From positions 62,001 through 126,000 of the forward strand of contig CAYULA010000002.1 in assembly GCA_964445525.1 (NCBI GenBank): 64,000 bases of DNA. Reading direction: 5' to 3'. Source of the DNA: Penumbrarchaeum sp964445525 (lineage in GTDB: Archaea; Thermoplasmatota; Penumbrarchaeia; Penumbrarchaeales; Penumbrarchaeaceae). Numbering within the stretch: position 1 is the first letter of the stretch; each line of letters starts with the position of its first letter. This document shows positions 1 to 9,700 of this stretch, piece by piece. Below the pieces are notes generated by a model, which was given only the letters and a program-made list of their open reading frames with translations, made no database searches and was not told the origin of the DNA. The position numbers and the translations under genes were made by a program.

Positions 1-1421
1 TGGACCTTCCTCGTGGCAATGTATAGTACGGGCCCCAGTATGATCAGTATTATTCCGATTGTCAGGAACAGGGTTCCCGTCTCCATTCCGATCAGGGCCG
101 TGTTCTTGTCCTTGGACGCCTCTTCCTGGCTTACCAGGGTGTATATCTGAGAGGAGGACTGGGCAAACTGATCGTCATAGAGCAGAACCTGGGCATAGAG
201 AGGTCCTCCCGAGTGTTCTATCTCGGCAGTGCCGGTGGCGTCGGAGTAGGCATAGCAGACCCCCTGATCATCGCATACCTCCTCCCCTGTTATGGTGAGT
301 TCCACCGGTTCCCAGGAGGGCATATCCACTCCCTTCTGATTGATGAAGACGAAACCCCTGGCTATCCCACCCTCGTCATCCATGGTGACGGTGACCGTGT
401 TATCGTTCAGTGTAAGTGACTTCACCTTTGGAGGTTGATTTTCCCTGTCGTATGCGGTGGACCTTGATGTTGCGGACTGGACGCATCTGATGGAATTCGC
501 CCTCTGGTTTCCGTCAGTGCCTCCGGGGCTGGAATCCGTGTCGGTGGTATCGAATATTGCGGCTACGGCATACATGTCCTGAGCTTTTATCGGGATCGTG
601 GCCTCGGGAATCTGGTAGGTGAAGGAGAACACCTTCTCGGTGCCCATGTTCATGGTGAATCTCTCGTCTTGTGCCGCATAGCCTCTGAAAACCGCATCGT
701 TGGATACGTTCATGTCATATACCAGCGAATAGGCGGTGACGTTGTCTTCCACCATGAATACGTAAAGGGATCCTTGAAGGGGAAGAAGATTTCCTCCCAC
801 CATCTTTGCGTTGGCCTCGTACGTTGCCTTTACCTCGACGTAAAATGAGCTCCCGTCGAATATCTGGTCCACCTCCATCTTCACGAAGGGAAAGGACCAG
901 GAAAGCCTGTCCATGGGCCTCATAGGGGCGTTGTCATACCTCCTCTCCGATTCCATAAGGGCCCAGTCTATCGTGGGTTTGTCTATTGGTTTATTGGAAG
1001 CCGAGAACCCGCCTATCTCGATGTATCCGCCGTCGAACTGGACATCCGGAGTACCTGCGAGGCCTGGCTGATAATACCTCATTCTGGCTGTGGCTTCCTC
1101 GGTATTGAGATCATCCTCGCCTCCGCCGTTCAATTCATGGAAGACCACCGTGCTGAAAGGTGCGGAAGGGTCCTCCCTGCCCTCCATATAAGTATCATGG
1201 ACGGCTTTCTCGGGAGAATCCGCATCCGGTCCGCTTCCCATGCAGGCGGGACAGGATAGGCCGGTGAAGAATTCCATGAGCGGTCTGTGAATGTAACCTT
1301 CCGGCGGTGGCGCATCGGTCTGGAATGAAGGTGCTTGGACGCCGTCTGCATTGAAAGATGTAACCAGTGATGCCAAAATGACGGCTGTCAACGATACGAG
1401 GAATATGATTCTTCCCTTCAT
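1..1421 (-). CDS. Secreted, membrane-anchored thioredoxin-fold protein (Omp28-like), cut by the window edge
   Basis: An open frame of 473 codons on the minus strand runs off the start of the window, so the extreme C-terminus is missing. It opens with a signal peptide (MKGRIIFLVSLTAVILA). The segment around residues 48-62 reads LMEFFTGLSCPACMG, a CxxC site (C57, C60) placed as in thioredoxin-fold proteins, and GTPDVQFDGG further on resembles the cis-proline loop. This arrangement recalls the Omp28-related family of secreted thioredoxin-like proteins. A beta-rich region follows, and the last visible residues are a hydrophobic helix (LFLTIGIILIILGPVLYIA) followed by TRKV, so the protein is probably anchored outside the cell. 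A role in extracellular disulfide or redox chemistry is inference. The start ATG is preceded by CAGGAG, and a TATA-like box lies about 30 bp upstream. Confidence 0.8.
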   Translation of the reverse strand, partial: MKGRIIFLVSLTAVILASLVTSFNADGVQAPSFQTDAPPPEGYIHRPLMEFFTGLSCPACMGSGPDADSPEKAVHDTYMEGREDPSAPFSTVVFHELNGGGEDDLNTEEATARMRYYQPGLAGTPDVQFDGGYIEIGGFSASNKPIDKPTIDWALMESERRYDNAPMRPMDRLSWSFPFVKMEVDQIFDGSSFYVEVKATYEANAKMVGGNLLPLQGSLYVFMVEDNVTAYSLVYDMNVSNDAVFRGYAAQDERFTMNMGTEKVFSFTYQIPEATIPIKAQDMYAVAAIFDTTDTDSSPGGTDGNQRANSIRCVQSATSRSTAYDRENQPPKVKSLTLNDNTVTVTMDDEGGIARGFVFINQKGVDMPSWEPVELTITGEEVCDDQGVCYAYSDATGTAEIEHSGGPLYAQVLLYDDQFAQSSSQIYTLVSQEEASKDKNTALIGMETGTLFLTIGIILIILGPVLYIATRKV

Positions 1422-1445
1422 GGGGCCAGGCTCCTGGGGGTGGTA

Positions 1446-1457
1446 GGATATATATCT
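1446..1457 (-). promoter_or_regulatory. TATA box of the CxxC secreted protein gene
   Basis: AGATATATATCC on the minus strand is centred about 30 bp upstream of the start codon at 1421, the distance expected for an archaeal TATA box and a very short leader. Confidence 0.45.
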
Positions 1458-1500
1458 AATAAATCTGGTTATAACTAATTTACCACTGAATGGGTGAGCA

Positions 1501-1510
1501 ATATTTATAT
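1501..1510 (+). promoter_or_regulatory. TATA box of queA-tgt
   Basis: ATATTTATAT is centred about 28 bp before the ATG at 1533. That spacing predicts transcription starting at or next to this ATG (leaderless mRNA) and argues against the in-frame GTG further upstream at 1494, which lies before the TATA box. Confidence 0.55.
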
Positions 1511-1532
1511 TCCATACCCTTTGGGCGCCACA

Positions 1533-2597
1533 ATGGACCTCGATCTCTTCGATTATGATCTGCCCCAGGAGATGATCGCACAATCGAAATCTTATCCCAG
1601 GGATATGTCCCGTCTCTTCCATCTCGATGCCAGGGGAGCTGTTTCGAGGTATCGGCATATGAGGTTCAAGGATATCGTTGAAAAGCTTGACCCCGGTGAT
1701 ATCCTGATTTTGAATCGCTCCAGGGTGATCCCAGCGAGGATAAGGACCAGGAAACCCACCGGGGGAAGGTCCGAGGTATTGCTCCTTGGAAGATCGGGCC
1801 GATTTGATTGGGAAGCACTTGTCGGCGGGAAAAGGATCGAGGAAGGCATGGTTCTACTCACCAAAGTGGGTGACATGCGGATATCCGTGGAAAGGAGATT
1901 GGAAGAGGGAAGGTGCATGGTTTGCTTTTACCGGGACGGAGAGAAGGTTCCCCACCATGAAGTTCTGGAATGGCTCAGTGAATTCGGGCTGATGCCAACT
2001 CCCCCATACATCAAAAGGATGCTCTCCGATCCCGAGGAGTATCAGACGGTTTACGGCAACATAGAGGGATCGGTTGCCGCTCCAACCGCTGGACTTCACT
2101 TCACGGACGAGCTGTTGGAGAGCATCAGGAAAAAAGGAGTGGAGGTGTTGTTTGTTGTACTCCATGTCGGGTTGGGTACTTTCGCTCCTGTCAAATCCGC
2201 CAACATCAAGGATCACGTTATGGAGGAAGAGGAATACCTGGTACCTCCGGAAGTTGCTGAAAAGATAAGGGAAGCGATCTCTGATCATGATAAAGGCAAA
2301 AAGAGGATATGGGCAGTGGGGACAACCGTCATGAGAACACTGGAATCCGCATTCGACGGCAATGGAAATCTTGTGAAATCATCGGGAAGAACCGGACTCT
2401 ATATCACCCCCGGATATCAATTCAAGATTCCATACAAGGGTTTCATCACCAATTTCCATCTTCCGAGGTCCACCCCTCTGATACTTGTCTCGGCCTTTCA
2501 CAACCGGGAGGGAATTCTGGATGCTTACGAGGAGGCAAAGAGGGTGGGATACAGGTTCTATTCACTCGGTGATTCCATGATGATAAGGAAGGGATGA
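1533..2597 (+). CDS. queA: S-adenosylmethionine:tRNA ribosyltransferase-isomerase QueA (bacterial type)
   Basis: A 354-residue protein of normal QueA length (about 340-356). In bacteria QueA transfers and isomerises the ribosyl group of SAM onto preQ1 in tRNA, giving epoxyqueuosine. Family signatures are present in order: LDPGDILILNRSRVIPAR, GLMPTPPYIKR, YQTVYGNIEGSVAAPTAGLH, LHVGLGTFAPV, WAVGTTVMRTLE, TNFHLPRSTPLILVSAF and the C-terminal YRFYSLGDSMMI. The start at 1533 is chosen because it begins the conserved MDLDLFDYDLP segment and fits the TATA box. The stop overlaps the tgt start (ATGA-type overlap), so the two are co-transcribed. QueA belongs to the bacterial queuosine pathway, while archaea normally make archaeosine, so this pair is unexpected here and may have been acquired from bacteria (inference). 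Confidence 0.93.
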   Translation: MDLDLFDYDLPQEMIAQSKSYPRDMSRLFHLDARGAVSRYRHMRFKDIVEKLDPGDILILNRSRVIPARIRTRKPTGGRSEVLLLGRSGRFDWEALVGGKRIEEGMVLLTKVGDMRISVERRLEEGRCMVCFYRDGEKVPHHEVLEWLSEFGLMPTPPYIKRMLSDPEEYQTVYGNIEGSVAAPTAGLHFTDELLESIRKKGVEVLFVVLHVGLGTFAPVKSANIKDHVMEEEEYLVPPEVAEKIREAISDHDKGKKRIWAVGTTVMRTLESAFDGNGNLVKSSGRTGLYITPGYQFKIPYKGFITNFHLPRSTPLILVSAFHNREGILDAYEEAKRVGYRFYSLGDSMMIRKG

Positions 2598-3736
2598 TGA
2601 TGACCGTTTTCAGGCTAGAGAGAGGTGGAAGTAAAGGTCCAAGGGCCGGGATATTGAACCTCCCATCGGGGATCTCCGTCGAGACACCGCTTTTCATGCC
2701 GGTTGCCACCAAGATGTCGGTGAAAACCCTGGAACCCGATGAACTGGCAAGGACCGGAACGGGCACCGTGATAACAAACGGTTTTCTATCGTCATTGGAA
2801 CCCGGGAGCGAGGTCATAAGGACCATGGGCGGAATGCATGCGATGATGGGCTGGGACGGGGGCATCTTCTCGGACTCGGGAGGCTTCCAGTTCATAAGGA
2901 AGGGATTCGATGCCGATGTATCCGATGAAGGTGTGGGGTTGAGGTCCCCCTTTAACGGGGAGAAGGTATTCATAACCCCGGAAAGCGTTGTTGATATGCA
3001 TACCAGGCACGGGGTGGATGTTGGCATGGTCCTTGATCATTGCCCCCCCTATCCTTCCACAAAGGAGGATCTCTCCGCTTCATCCAACCGGACCATCTAT
3101 TGGGCCAGGAGATCCATTCTCAGGTTAAAGGATAATAAATTGAATGATATGCTGCCCCCGGGAAAGAAACCTCCTCTCCTGTTTGCGATCACCCAGGGAG
3201 GGACGGATTCGTCCACGAGGAAGAAGTGCACGGAAAGCCTCGTTGAGATGGATTTTCCCGGGTACGGAATAGGGGGCCTTTCCATTGGAGAATCCAAAAC
3301 GGAGACCTTCAGGTCCCTGGAGGCATCGACCTCCCTCATTCCGGAGGAGAGACCGAGGTATTTCATGGGGGTGGGGGACCCTGACGATATGATCAGATCT
3401 ATTATGGCGGGGGTGGATATCTTCGACAGCGTCTTCCCCACCAGGAATGCAAGGCACAGGTCTGTTTTTACCCATTCTGGCAGGGAGAATATCAGGGCCT
3501 CGGGATGGAAGGGAAAAGAGGACCCGATCAGGAAGGAATGTATGTGTGATACATGCAGGAGATTCTCCAGGGCATACCTGTATCATCTTTTCAAGGCAGG
3601 GGAGCCGCTGGGTCCCAGATTGGCGACCGTGCACAACATTTTCTATCTTCAGGAACTCGTTTCCAGAATAAGGAAGCTCATATTTGAAGATGATATGAAA
3701 GGAACCTTGACTTCCACTGGAGTAATGGACCCTTGA
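2594..3736 (+). CDS. tgt: tRNA-guanine transglycosylase of bacterial type (preQ1-inserting)
   Basis: 380 residues, the length of bacterial Tgt; archaeal ArcTGT carries an additional C-terminal PUA region that is absent here. Visible signatures are FSDSGGFQFIRKG (first catalytic Asp), VLDHCPPYPS, GYGIGGLSIGE, and IFDSVFPTRNARH, the bacterial nucleophile loop, in place of the archaeal FDSASY-type loop. The C-terminal zinc site is CMCDTC plus a downstream His in ATVHN. The enzyme swaps the wobble guanine of GUN-anticodon tRNAs for preQ1. Three in-frame ATGs (2594, 2597, 2600) are possible starts; all overlap the end of queA, so the order is queA then tgt with translational coupling. No preQ1 synthesis genes (queD, queE, queC, queF) are visible in the window, so the base may come from salvage or from loci elsewhere. 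Confidence 0.93.
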   Translation: MMMTVFRLERGGSKGPRAGILNLPSGISVETPLFMPVATKMSVKTLEPDELARTGTGTVITNGFLSSLEPGSEVIRTMGGMHAMMGWDGGIFSDSGGFQFIRKGFDADVSDEGVGLRSPFNGEKVFITPESVVDMHTRHGVDVGMVLDHCPPYPSTKEDLSASSNRTIYWARRSILRLKDNKLNDMLPPGKKPPLLFAITQGGTDSSTRKKCTESLVEMDFPGYGIGGLSIGESKTETFRSLEASTSLIPEERPRYFMGVGDPDDMIRSIMAGVDIFDSVFPTRNARHRSVFTHSGRENIRASGWKGKEDPIRKECMCDTCRRFSRAYLYHLFKAGEPLGPRLATVHNIFYLQELVSRIRKLIFEDDMKGTLTSTGVMDP

Positions 3737-3807
3737 GGAAACTCGGTGCATAATTCAATGGAACGGCTGAATAATATACATCTATACGAAAAATTGCAAT
3801 AATTCGT

Positions 3808-3825
3808 CAATAAGTGAACTTATTG
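3808..3825. repeat. Perfect inverted repeat between tgt and the next gene
   Basis: CAATAAGT and ACTTATTG are separated by GA. The 8-bp arms lie 70 bp after the tgt stop and 30 bp before the TATA box of the next gene, so the site could be an operator or a 3'-end hairpin. There is no T-run. Confidence 0.4.
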
Positions 3826-3848
3826 TAGAGGTTTATCAGTTGTTCCGA

Positions 3849-3863
3849 AAAACTCTTATATAT
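3849..3863 (+). promoter_or_regulatory. TATA box of the surface protein gene at 3958
   Basis: AACTCTTATATATCA resembles an archaeal TATA element about 100 bp before the start, which predicts a leader of roughly 70 nt. Translation then relies on the AGAGGTG ribosome-binding site just before the ATG. Confidence 0.45.
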
Positions 3864-3957
3864 CATCTATTTTCATTGGCGGGTCATGGCACTGTATTCC
3901 AAAAATGTGCCTATACCTATGGATAGGGACCTATAAAGGATCATAAGAGGTGTTAGT

Positions 3958-6546
3958 ATGGATACAAAGAACAATAGAAAAATGGGGATGGCAGCTTCTG
4001 TCATTGTCATATTGATGGGAATGGCAGCCCTGGGATTATTCGTTCCGGGCCAGGCCAACGGAGATGCGGTATGGGATGGCCATCTGGTCAGTTCTGCATC
4101 GGTGGACCCTACATGGGTCTACAGCACCTCAACGGTTGATGTCAACATATCATATTCACTTGCTCCCGAGGATATGAATCTGGAGCTTTCAAATCTGACC
4201 ATAACCGTTGTGGAAGTAAGTTCGGGAGTCCTTCCGATGCCGATCTATAACTGGAACAGGACAGGAGACGGCGGAATGCCGGACAATCCTTATACCTGGT
4301 CCCTGGACGGAAGCCAGGGAATAGGTGATTGGATCATCAACGTTACCGCGGATTATCACAACTCCACTCTGGGAGATGATCATTACGGTTCCGAAGAGAT
4401 CCATTTTCAGGTGATCGACGGAACCCACATCATACAGGATATATCCGCCGAACCCAAAATAGTGAAAAACAACGGAATGGACATGGTCAACATGAGTTTC
4501 ATGTTCAACAGGAACTTCGACGAGATGGACATGGACAGGACAGAGGCCATGTTCTTCCACGTGGATACCATGTCATGGGTCGATGACGAGACCCTGATGG
4601 TTCCCGAGCCCGCACCCGAAAATATCACAGACGGATTCCACAACTCATCTGTCTGGTCACACATGACCATACCCGAGGACCTCCCTGTGGGCGAATACAA
4701 GTTCTACTTCAACTTCTTCGACAGGTGGGGATACAATGAATCCATAAACGAGACCGTCTTCGAGGTCATCTGGAAAGAGCTCCCGCCGGTGATGGTGAAC
4801 GATACCATCTACATACACGAGGATGGATTCGAGATAGTCGATCTCGATGATCACTTCGAGGATGTCAACGGACAGGAGCTGATGTATTACATCAACATGT
4901 CTCAATTCGAGAACCTGATGATAACCTGGGAAGATGAGGCAGAAAACCATATCAACGTGACCGCCGCCGAGAACTATTTCGGCACGGAGACCTTTGACCT
5001 CAATGTCACAGATGGAATAGACATGCCCGGTCACAACGTGACCTTCACCATGACGGTCAATGTCATGCCTGTGGAGGATCCGTTGATGCCGGCAGAGGAC
5101 CTCACCATCGAGGTCAACGAGGTCACCAAGGAAGCCCTGTTCAATCCCCAGGATCTCTTCTACGATCCTGACGGCCCCGCCGAATTCACGGTATCGCTCG
5201 GCACCGAGATGGTGAACGTCTCCGGCAACATGACCGAGATGCCCGCATGGACCTGGACGGATGGCAACTTCTCCATTGCGATCAACGAGACCGACAACAC
5301 CGTTGGAACAGCGATCATATTGGAGGACATGGAAGAGGGAATGGCAAACTTCCCAATCTATGCGTGGATGAACGAATCCATCGTGCTCATGGAAGAGGCA
5401 ACCGTGATGGTCCAGGAGGTCAACGACGTCCCGATGCCCCTGAACGACACCTTAACGATGTTCAAGAACGAACCCTTCACAGGGAATCTCTCGGAACTGT
5501 TCATGGACCCCGACAGCGAGATGCTGAACTTCACGGTCAATGACACCATGGCCGAGAATGTTGCGGTGGAGTATGACTGGATGACCCATACGCTGACGAT
5601 CACTCCTATATTGAATTGGACAGGAACCACCACCTTCATGGTTAATGCCACAGACGGTATCGATTATCAGGAATACACCATGAACGTTGAGGTGATCCTC
5701 AGGTCCTACGAGGTCAGCGGAACCATAACCTTCGAGGAGGTTGCCGGTGTCGATGTGAACCTCTCAAACGTCACCATGATGATAGGTGAGACCGAGGTGG
5801 TCCTGGCGGATGACGGAACCTTCTCGGTCATGATCGAAGAGGGAGACTACGAAGTCACTCTCGAGATACCTGATGAACTCACCTATTCCGAGGCTGATGA
5901 GAGGTCCGGTTACGAGATCCCGACCCTGGATCCCATCAATCTTACAGCGGATGAGACCTACGATGTGTCTGTTACCTACATGGAATACAATGCATCAGCC
6001 GGGGAGGCCTCCTGGGATGATCTCGACTTCGAGAATGTGGAGTTCGACGACGACGATGACCTCATGGTCATGCTTCCCGTCATGGAGGGCACAGAGAACT
6101 ACACCGGATGGGACACATTCGTTGTCAAGCTGGTCATAAGGGAGTCAGATGACGAGGAGCTCAACTTCACCATGACCTGGGACGACGATAACGACAGGTT
6201 CACCGTCACCCTAACTGACGAGGACCTGGAGGACCTTGGTGATGGCAAGAAGGAATATTACTTCATGAACGAGGACGGGACCCTCACATCGGATGAGGAG
6301 AAGTACGAGTTCAAGAGCGAGGACGAGAACGCAGGTCCCATGACCATCATAATTCTCGTCGCATTGATCCTTCTGGTGCTCATTGCCCTTATCTTCATCA
6401 TGAGGAAGCCTTCAGAAGAGGACTTCGATGAGGAAGAGGAAGATGAGGAGGAAGAGGGGAGGACCTGCCCCGGATGCGGTGAGACCGTAACCGACGATGA
6501 AGCAGAGGAATGCCCCTACTGCGGTGAGGACCTCGAAGAAGAGTAA
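3958..6546 (+). CDS. Large surface protein with cadherin/Ig-like repeats, C-terminal helix and cytoplasmic zinc ribbon
   Basis: 862 residues. The N-terminus is a signal peptide (VIVILMGMAALGLFVPG, then QANG). The body is a series of beta-sandwich-like repeats with the pattern 'VNDVPMPLNDTLTM...D.DSEMLNFTV', typical of cadherin-like or tandem Ig modules of archaeal surface proteins, and is rich in N-x-S/T sites. A carboxypeptidase-regulatory-like module (YEVSGTITFEEVAGVDV) lies near residue 585. A membrane helix (MTIIILVALILLVLIALIFI) is followed by an acidic stretch and a rubredoxin-like zinc ribbon with two CxxC pairs (CPGCG and CPYCG). With the expected topology the ribbon is cytoplasmic, an odd arrangement for a wall protein and possibly a signalling or tethering tail (inference). 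RBS AGAGGTG precedes the ATG. Confidence 0.85.
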   Translation: MDTKNNRKMGMAASVIVILMGMAALGLFVPGQANGDAVWDGHLVSSASVDPTWVYSTSTVDVNISYSLAPEDMNLELSNLTITVVEVSSGVLPMPIYNWNRTGDGGMPDNPYTWSLDGSQGIGDWIINVTADYHNSTLGDDHYGSEEIHFQVIDGTHIIQDISAEPKIVKNNGMDMVNMSFMFNRNFDEMDMDRTEAMFFHVDTMSWVDDETLMVPEPAPENITDGFHNSSVWSHMTIPEDLPVGEYKFYFNFFDRWGYNESINETVFEVIWKELPPVMVNDTIYIHEDGFEIVDLDDHFEDVNGQELMYYINMSQFENLMITWEDEAENHINVTAAENYFGTETFDLNVTDGIDMPGHNVTFTMTVNVMPVEDPLMPAEDLTIEVNEVTKEALFNPQDLFYDPDGPAEFTVSLGTEMVNVSGNMTEMPAWTWTDGNFSIAINETDNTVGTAIILEDMEEGMANFPIYAWMNESIVLMEEATVMVQEVNDVPMPLNDTLTMFKNEPFTGNLSELFMDPDSEMLNFTVNDTMAENVAVEYDWMTHTLTITPILNWTGTTTFMVNATDGIDYQEYTMNVEVILRSYEVSGTITFEEVAGVDVNLSNVTMMIGETEVVLADDGTFSVMIEEGDYEVTLEIPDELTYSEADERSGYEIPTLDPINLTADETYDVSVTYMEYNASAGEASWDDLDFENVEFDDDDDLMVMLPVMEGTENYTGWDTFVVKLVIRESDDEELNFTMTWDDDNDRFTVTLTDEDLEDLGDGKKEYYFMNEDGTLTSDEEKYEFKSEDENAGPMTIIILVALILLVLIALIFIMRKPSEEDFDEEEEDEEEEGRTCPGCGETVTDDEAEECPYCGEDLEEE

Positions 6547-6572
6547 TCAAGCCAGAGCAAGGTGGATATTCC

Positions 6573-6601
6573 GGGGGCTTCTTTCGAGGCCCCTTTTTTT
6601 A
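6573..6601 (+). terminator. Hairpin plus T-run terminator
   Basis: GGGGCTTC and GAGGCCCC pair around a TTTC loop (8 bp including one G-U) and are followed directly by seven T residues. It lies 27 bp after the stop of the zinc-ribbon surface protein. Confidence 0.7.
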
Positions 6602-6618
6602 TGTACATTTACAAGTAA

Positions 6619-6631
6619 TGTTTATAAATAA
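6619..6631 (+). promoter_or_regulatory. TATA box of the GLUG-repeat protein gene
   Basis: GTTTATAAATAAA is a strong archaeal TATA-like element 70-80 bp before the ATG at 6701. The start itself is preceded by GGTGAGGGAAG. Confidence 0.5.
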
Positions 6632-6700
6632 AAAGATGTTTTTAATTAAGTCCAGTGTCCTGTAATTGAGGGCAGGAACAACTCTGATGGGTGAGGGAAG

Positions 6701-9700
6701 ATGAAACGAGAGGTATTCGCGGTACTGATTACATTCGGATTGTTATTGGTAACTGGAGAATCAGTTTTCGGTATAATTGCCGAAAATGAGGATATTGAAC
6801 CCATGATTCCAGAATTTGATTTTCAGTTTTCAGGAGGAAATGGGACCAAAATCAATCCATACAAAATCTCGAACATAACGGAGCTCCAATGGATGGGAAA
6901 TACGTCGAATCTGGATAAACATTTCATTTTTATAAACGATATCAATGCATCCGCAACTTTAACCTGGAATGGAGGAAATGGATTCGATCCGGTTGGTGAT
7001 TCAAGCAACCGCTTCGATGGCTCGATTAACGGCAATGGTTACAAAATAATAAATTTATTAATAAACAGATCGAGTGATGACTTTGTAGGGTTGGTAGGTG
7101 ATCTTGGAGTAACAGGATATCTCTCCAATATCACAATGCTAAATGCCTCGATAAATGGCGAGGACATTTGCGGAATTCTTGCTGGCAGATCTTTCAAAGG
7201 AACAATTCATAATTGCTCCGTAAACGGATCGGTGAAAGGATCAACAAATATCGGAGGTTTGGTTGGCAGAAACCATGAAGGAAAAATTTCAAATTGCTTT
7301 TCTGGTTGTAATGTAATCGGGAGGGGACAGAAAATTGGAGGTATGGTAGGTTATAATGAAGATGCAAAAACTTTTGAAAACTGTAGTTCAAGATCTTATG
7401 TTAAGGGAACTGAAAATGTTGGAGGATTGATTGGAGATAATGAAGGATCATTTATTGAATGGTCGAATTCAACATCCATGGTGATTGGAACCGGAGCTGT
7501 GGGAGGTTTAATCGGGTATAATCATTTTTATTCAAGAATTACTAATTGTCATTCGAGATTTGAAATAAATTCCACAAGAGATAATATTGGAGGACTTATC
7601 GGGAAGAATCAAAACAACTGTCCAATATTCCACAGTGGTTCAATTGGAAAAATAAATGGTAGGAATCAACTTGGAGGAATTGCAGGTTACAACAATCAAA
7701 AAATCATCAATTCATCCTCAGAGGTTGAAATAACAGGTCAAAGTATGATTGGAGGTTTAGTAGGAGAAAATCATGGAGAAATAAGGAATTGCACGGCTGA
7801 TGCTGAAATTGAAGGTGTCCAAAGATTAGGAGGATTGGTTGGTGATGGTAGGGACAAATCGATTTATGATAGTATATCTTATGGAAATGTTACAGGAACC
7901 ACTTACTATATCGGAGGATTTGTAGGTGGTATTATTTCGATTGATGTAATCAATTGTCGATCATATGCTAATGTTAATTCAACAGGAGAATATGTTGGTG
8001 GATTTGCGGGTTATCCAAGTTTATCTAATATAAAGAATAGTTTATCCGATTGTGAAGTAAAGGGAGAAACCAACGTGGGAGGTTTTTTAGGTGTAAACTC
8101 TTATTGTATCATTGAAAATTGTCATTCATTTGGATGGGTTAACAGTACAAAGGATTATACTGGCGGTTTCATAGGATTGAATTTAGGTACGATATCAAAT
8201 TGTTCCTCCCTTTCAAATGTTAACGGAAAGAAATCCACTGGAGGTTTAATTGGAAAGAACAATAATAATTATGAAATTAAGGAATGTTTCTCCAATGGTA
8301 ATGTTACAGGAACCGATTACATAGGTGGTTTAATTGGTGAGAATTACGGTAAAATCTTGAATTGTTATTCTCAAGGTGGTGTGAATGGACCTATGAATAA
8401 ATTGGCATATTTTGGTGGTTTATTAGGATATAATAACGGTAGAGTAACAAATTCGTATTCCACAGGAAAAGTAACCGGAACATTTAGGAAAGGATTCATT
8501 GGTGATAATTACGGAACAGTTCAAAATAGCTTTTGGGACTATGAATCTTCAGGAGTTACATATAGTGACGGTGGAACAGGAAAAAACTCTTCCGAGATGA
8601 AATCTCAGAACACATTTTCATCAGCAGGATGGGATTTCAACGAAACCTGGTACATTATTGAAGATGAAACCTATCCAATGTTATCCAATAATTTAATGGA
8701 TTATTCCGTTCCGGTATTTCTTGATGATTATACAAATATTTCAGGGTCTACCGGGACCAATTTTACCTTTAACATTAGTGTAACAGATAATATTGGTTTA
8801 AGTTTTGTAATGGTAGAATTCTGGTATGGCAATGGTTCGCATTTAGAAAAACAATTGAAGCTCAATAATACATATAAAACCTTTACTGAATTGCCCGTTA
8901 ATTCCACTGATACCCTATATTATTTTTTTCACGCAAGAGATTTCAAGGGAAATACTAATTCTACACCAATAAAAAATGTAACAATCAATGATATTTTGAT
9001 CCCGTTTTTTAGTAATGAAACAACACAAAATAATGGTACGACCGGTGATCAATTTCAATTCAAGATATATGCATATGACAATATCGGTATCCAGAACGTA
9101 TATTTGGAATATTGGTCAAACTTCACAAAGAAAACTAATGTTTCCATGGAGGAAAACGGTTATTTTATCAAAAATATACTTTTACCCTCCAATGTAACAA
9201 ATATCTCTTATCAGTTCCATGCAGTGGATTTATCTTTCAATTGGAAAAGCACAGATGTAAAAACTTTATTAGTATTGGATAACGACAAACCTCTATTTGG
9301 TAAGGACCTCACTGCTGATAACTGGACAACAGGAGATATTGTCGAATTTTCCATTATTGTACAGGATAATATCAATGTCAATAGTGTCAAAATAGAATAC
9401 TGGTTCGGTTCGGGACCTCGATTCAATGAATCCATGGTTTTCGATTCTGGATCCTATACCTTCGATCTCATGATCCCCCCGGATTCGCTTGATCAGCTTC
9501 ACTACATCTTCCATGCGGTGGATACCTCGGGCAACTGGAACAGGACCGATCAGATCGATGTGGCTGTTCTGGATGATGATAGACCAATCTTTGGTATGGA
9601 TGGATCTGCGGTTCTGGGAACCACAGGTGAACAGTACCGTTTCGGAATCGGAGTGGTTGACAATATCGGTATCGAGGAGGTCAAGGTGGAATACTGGTTC

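Noticed and set aside
1494..1532. Upstream GTG start for queA
   Set aside because: It lies before the TATA box and adds residues absent from the QueA family.
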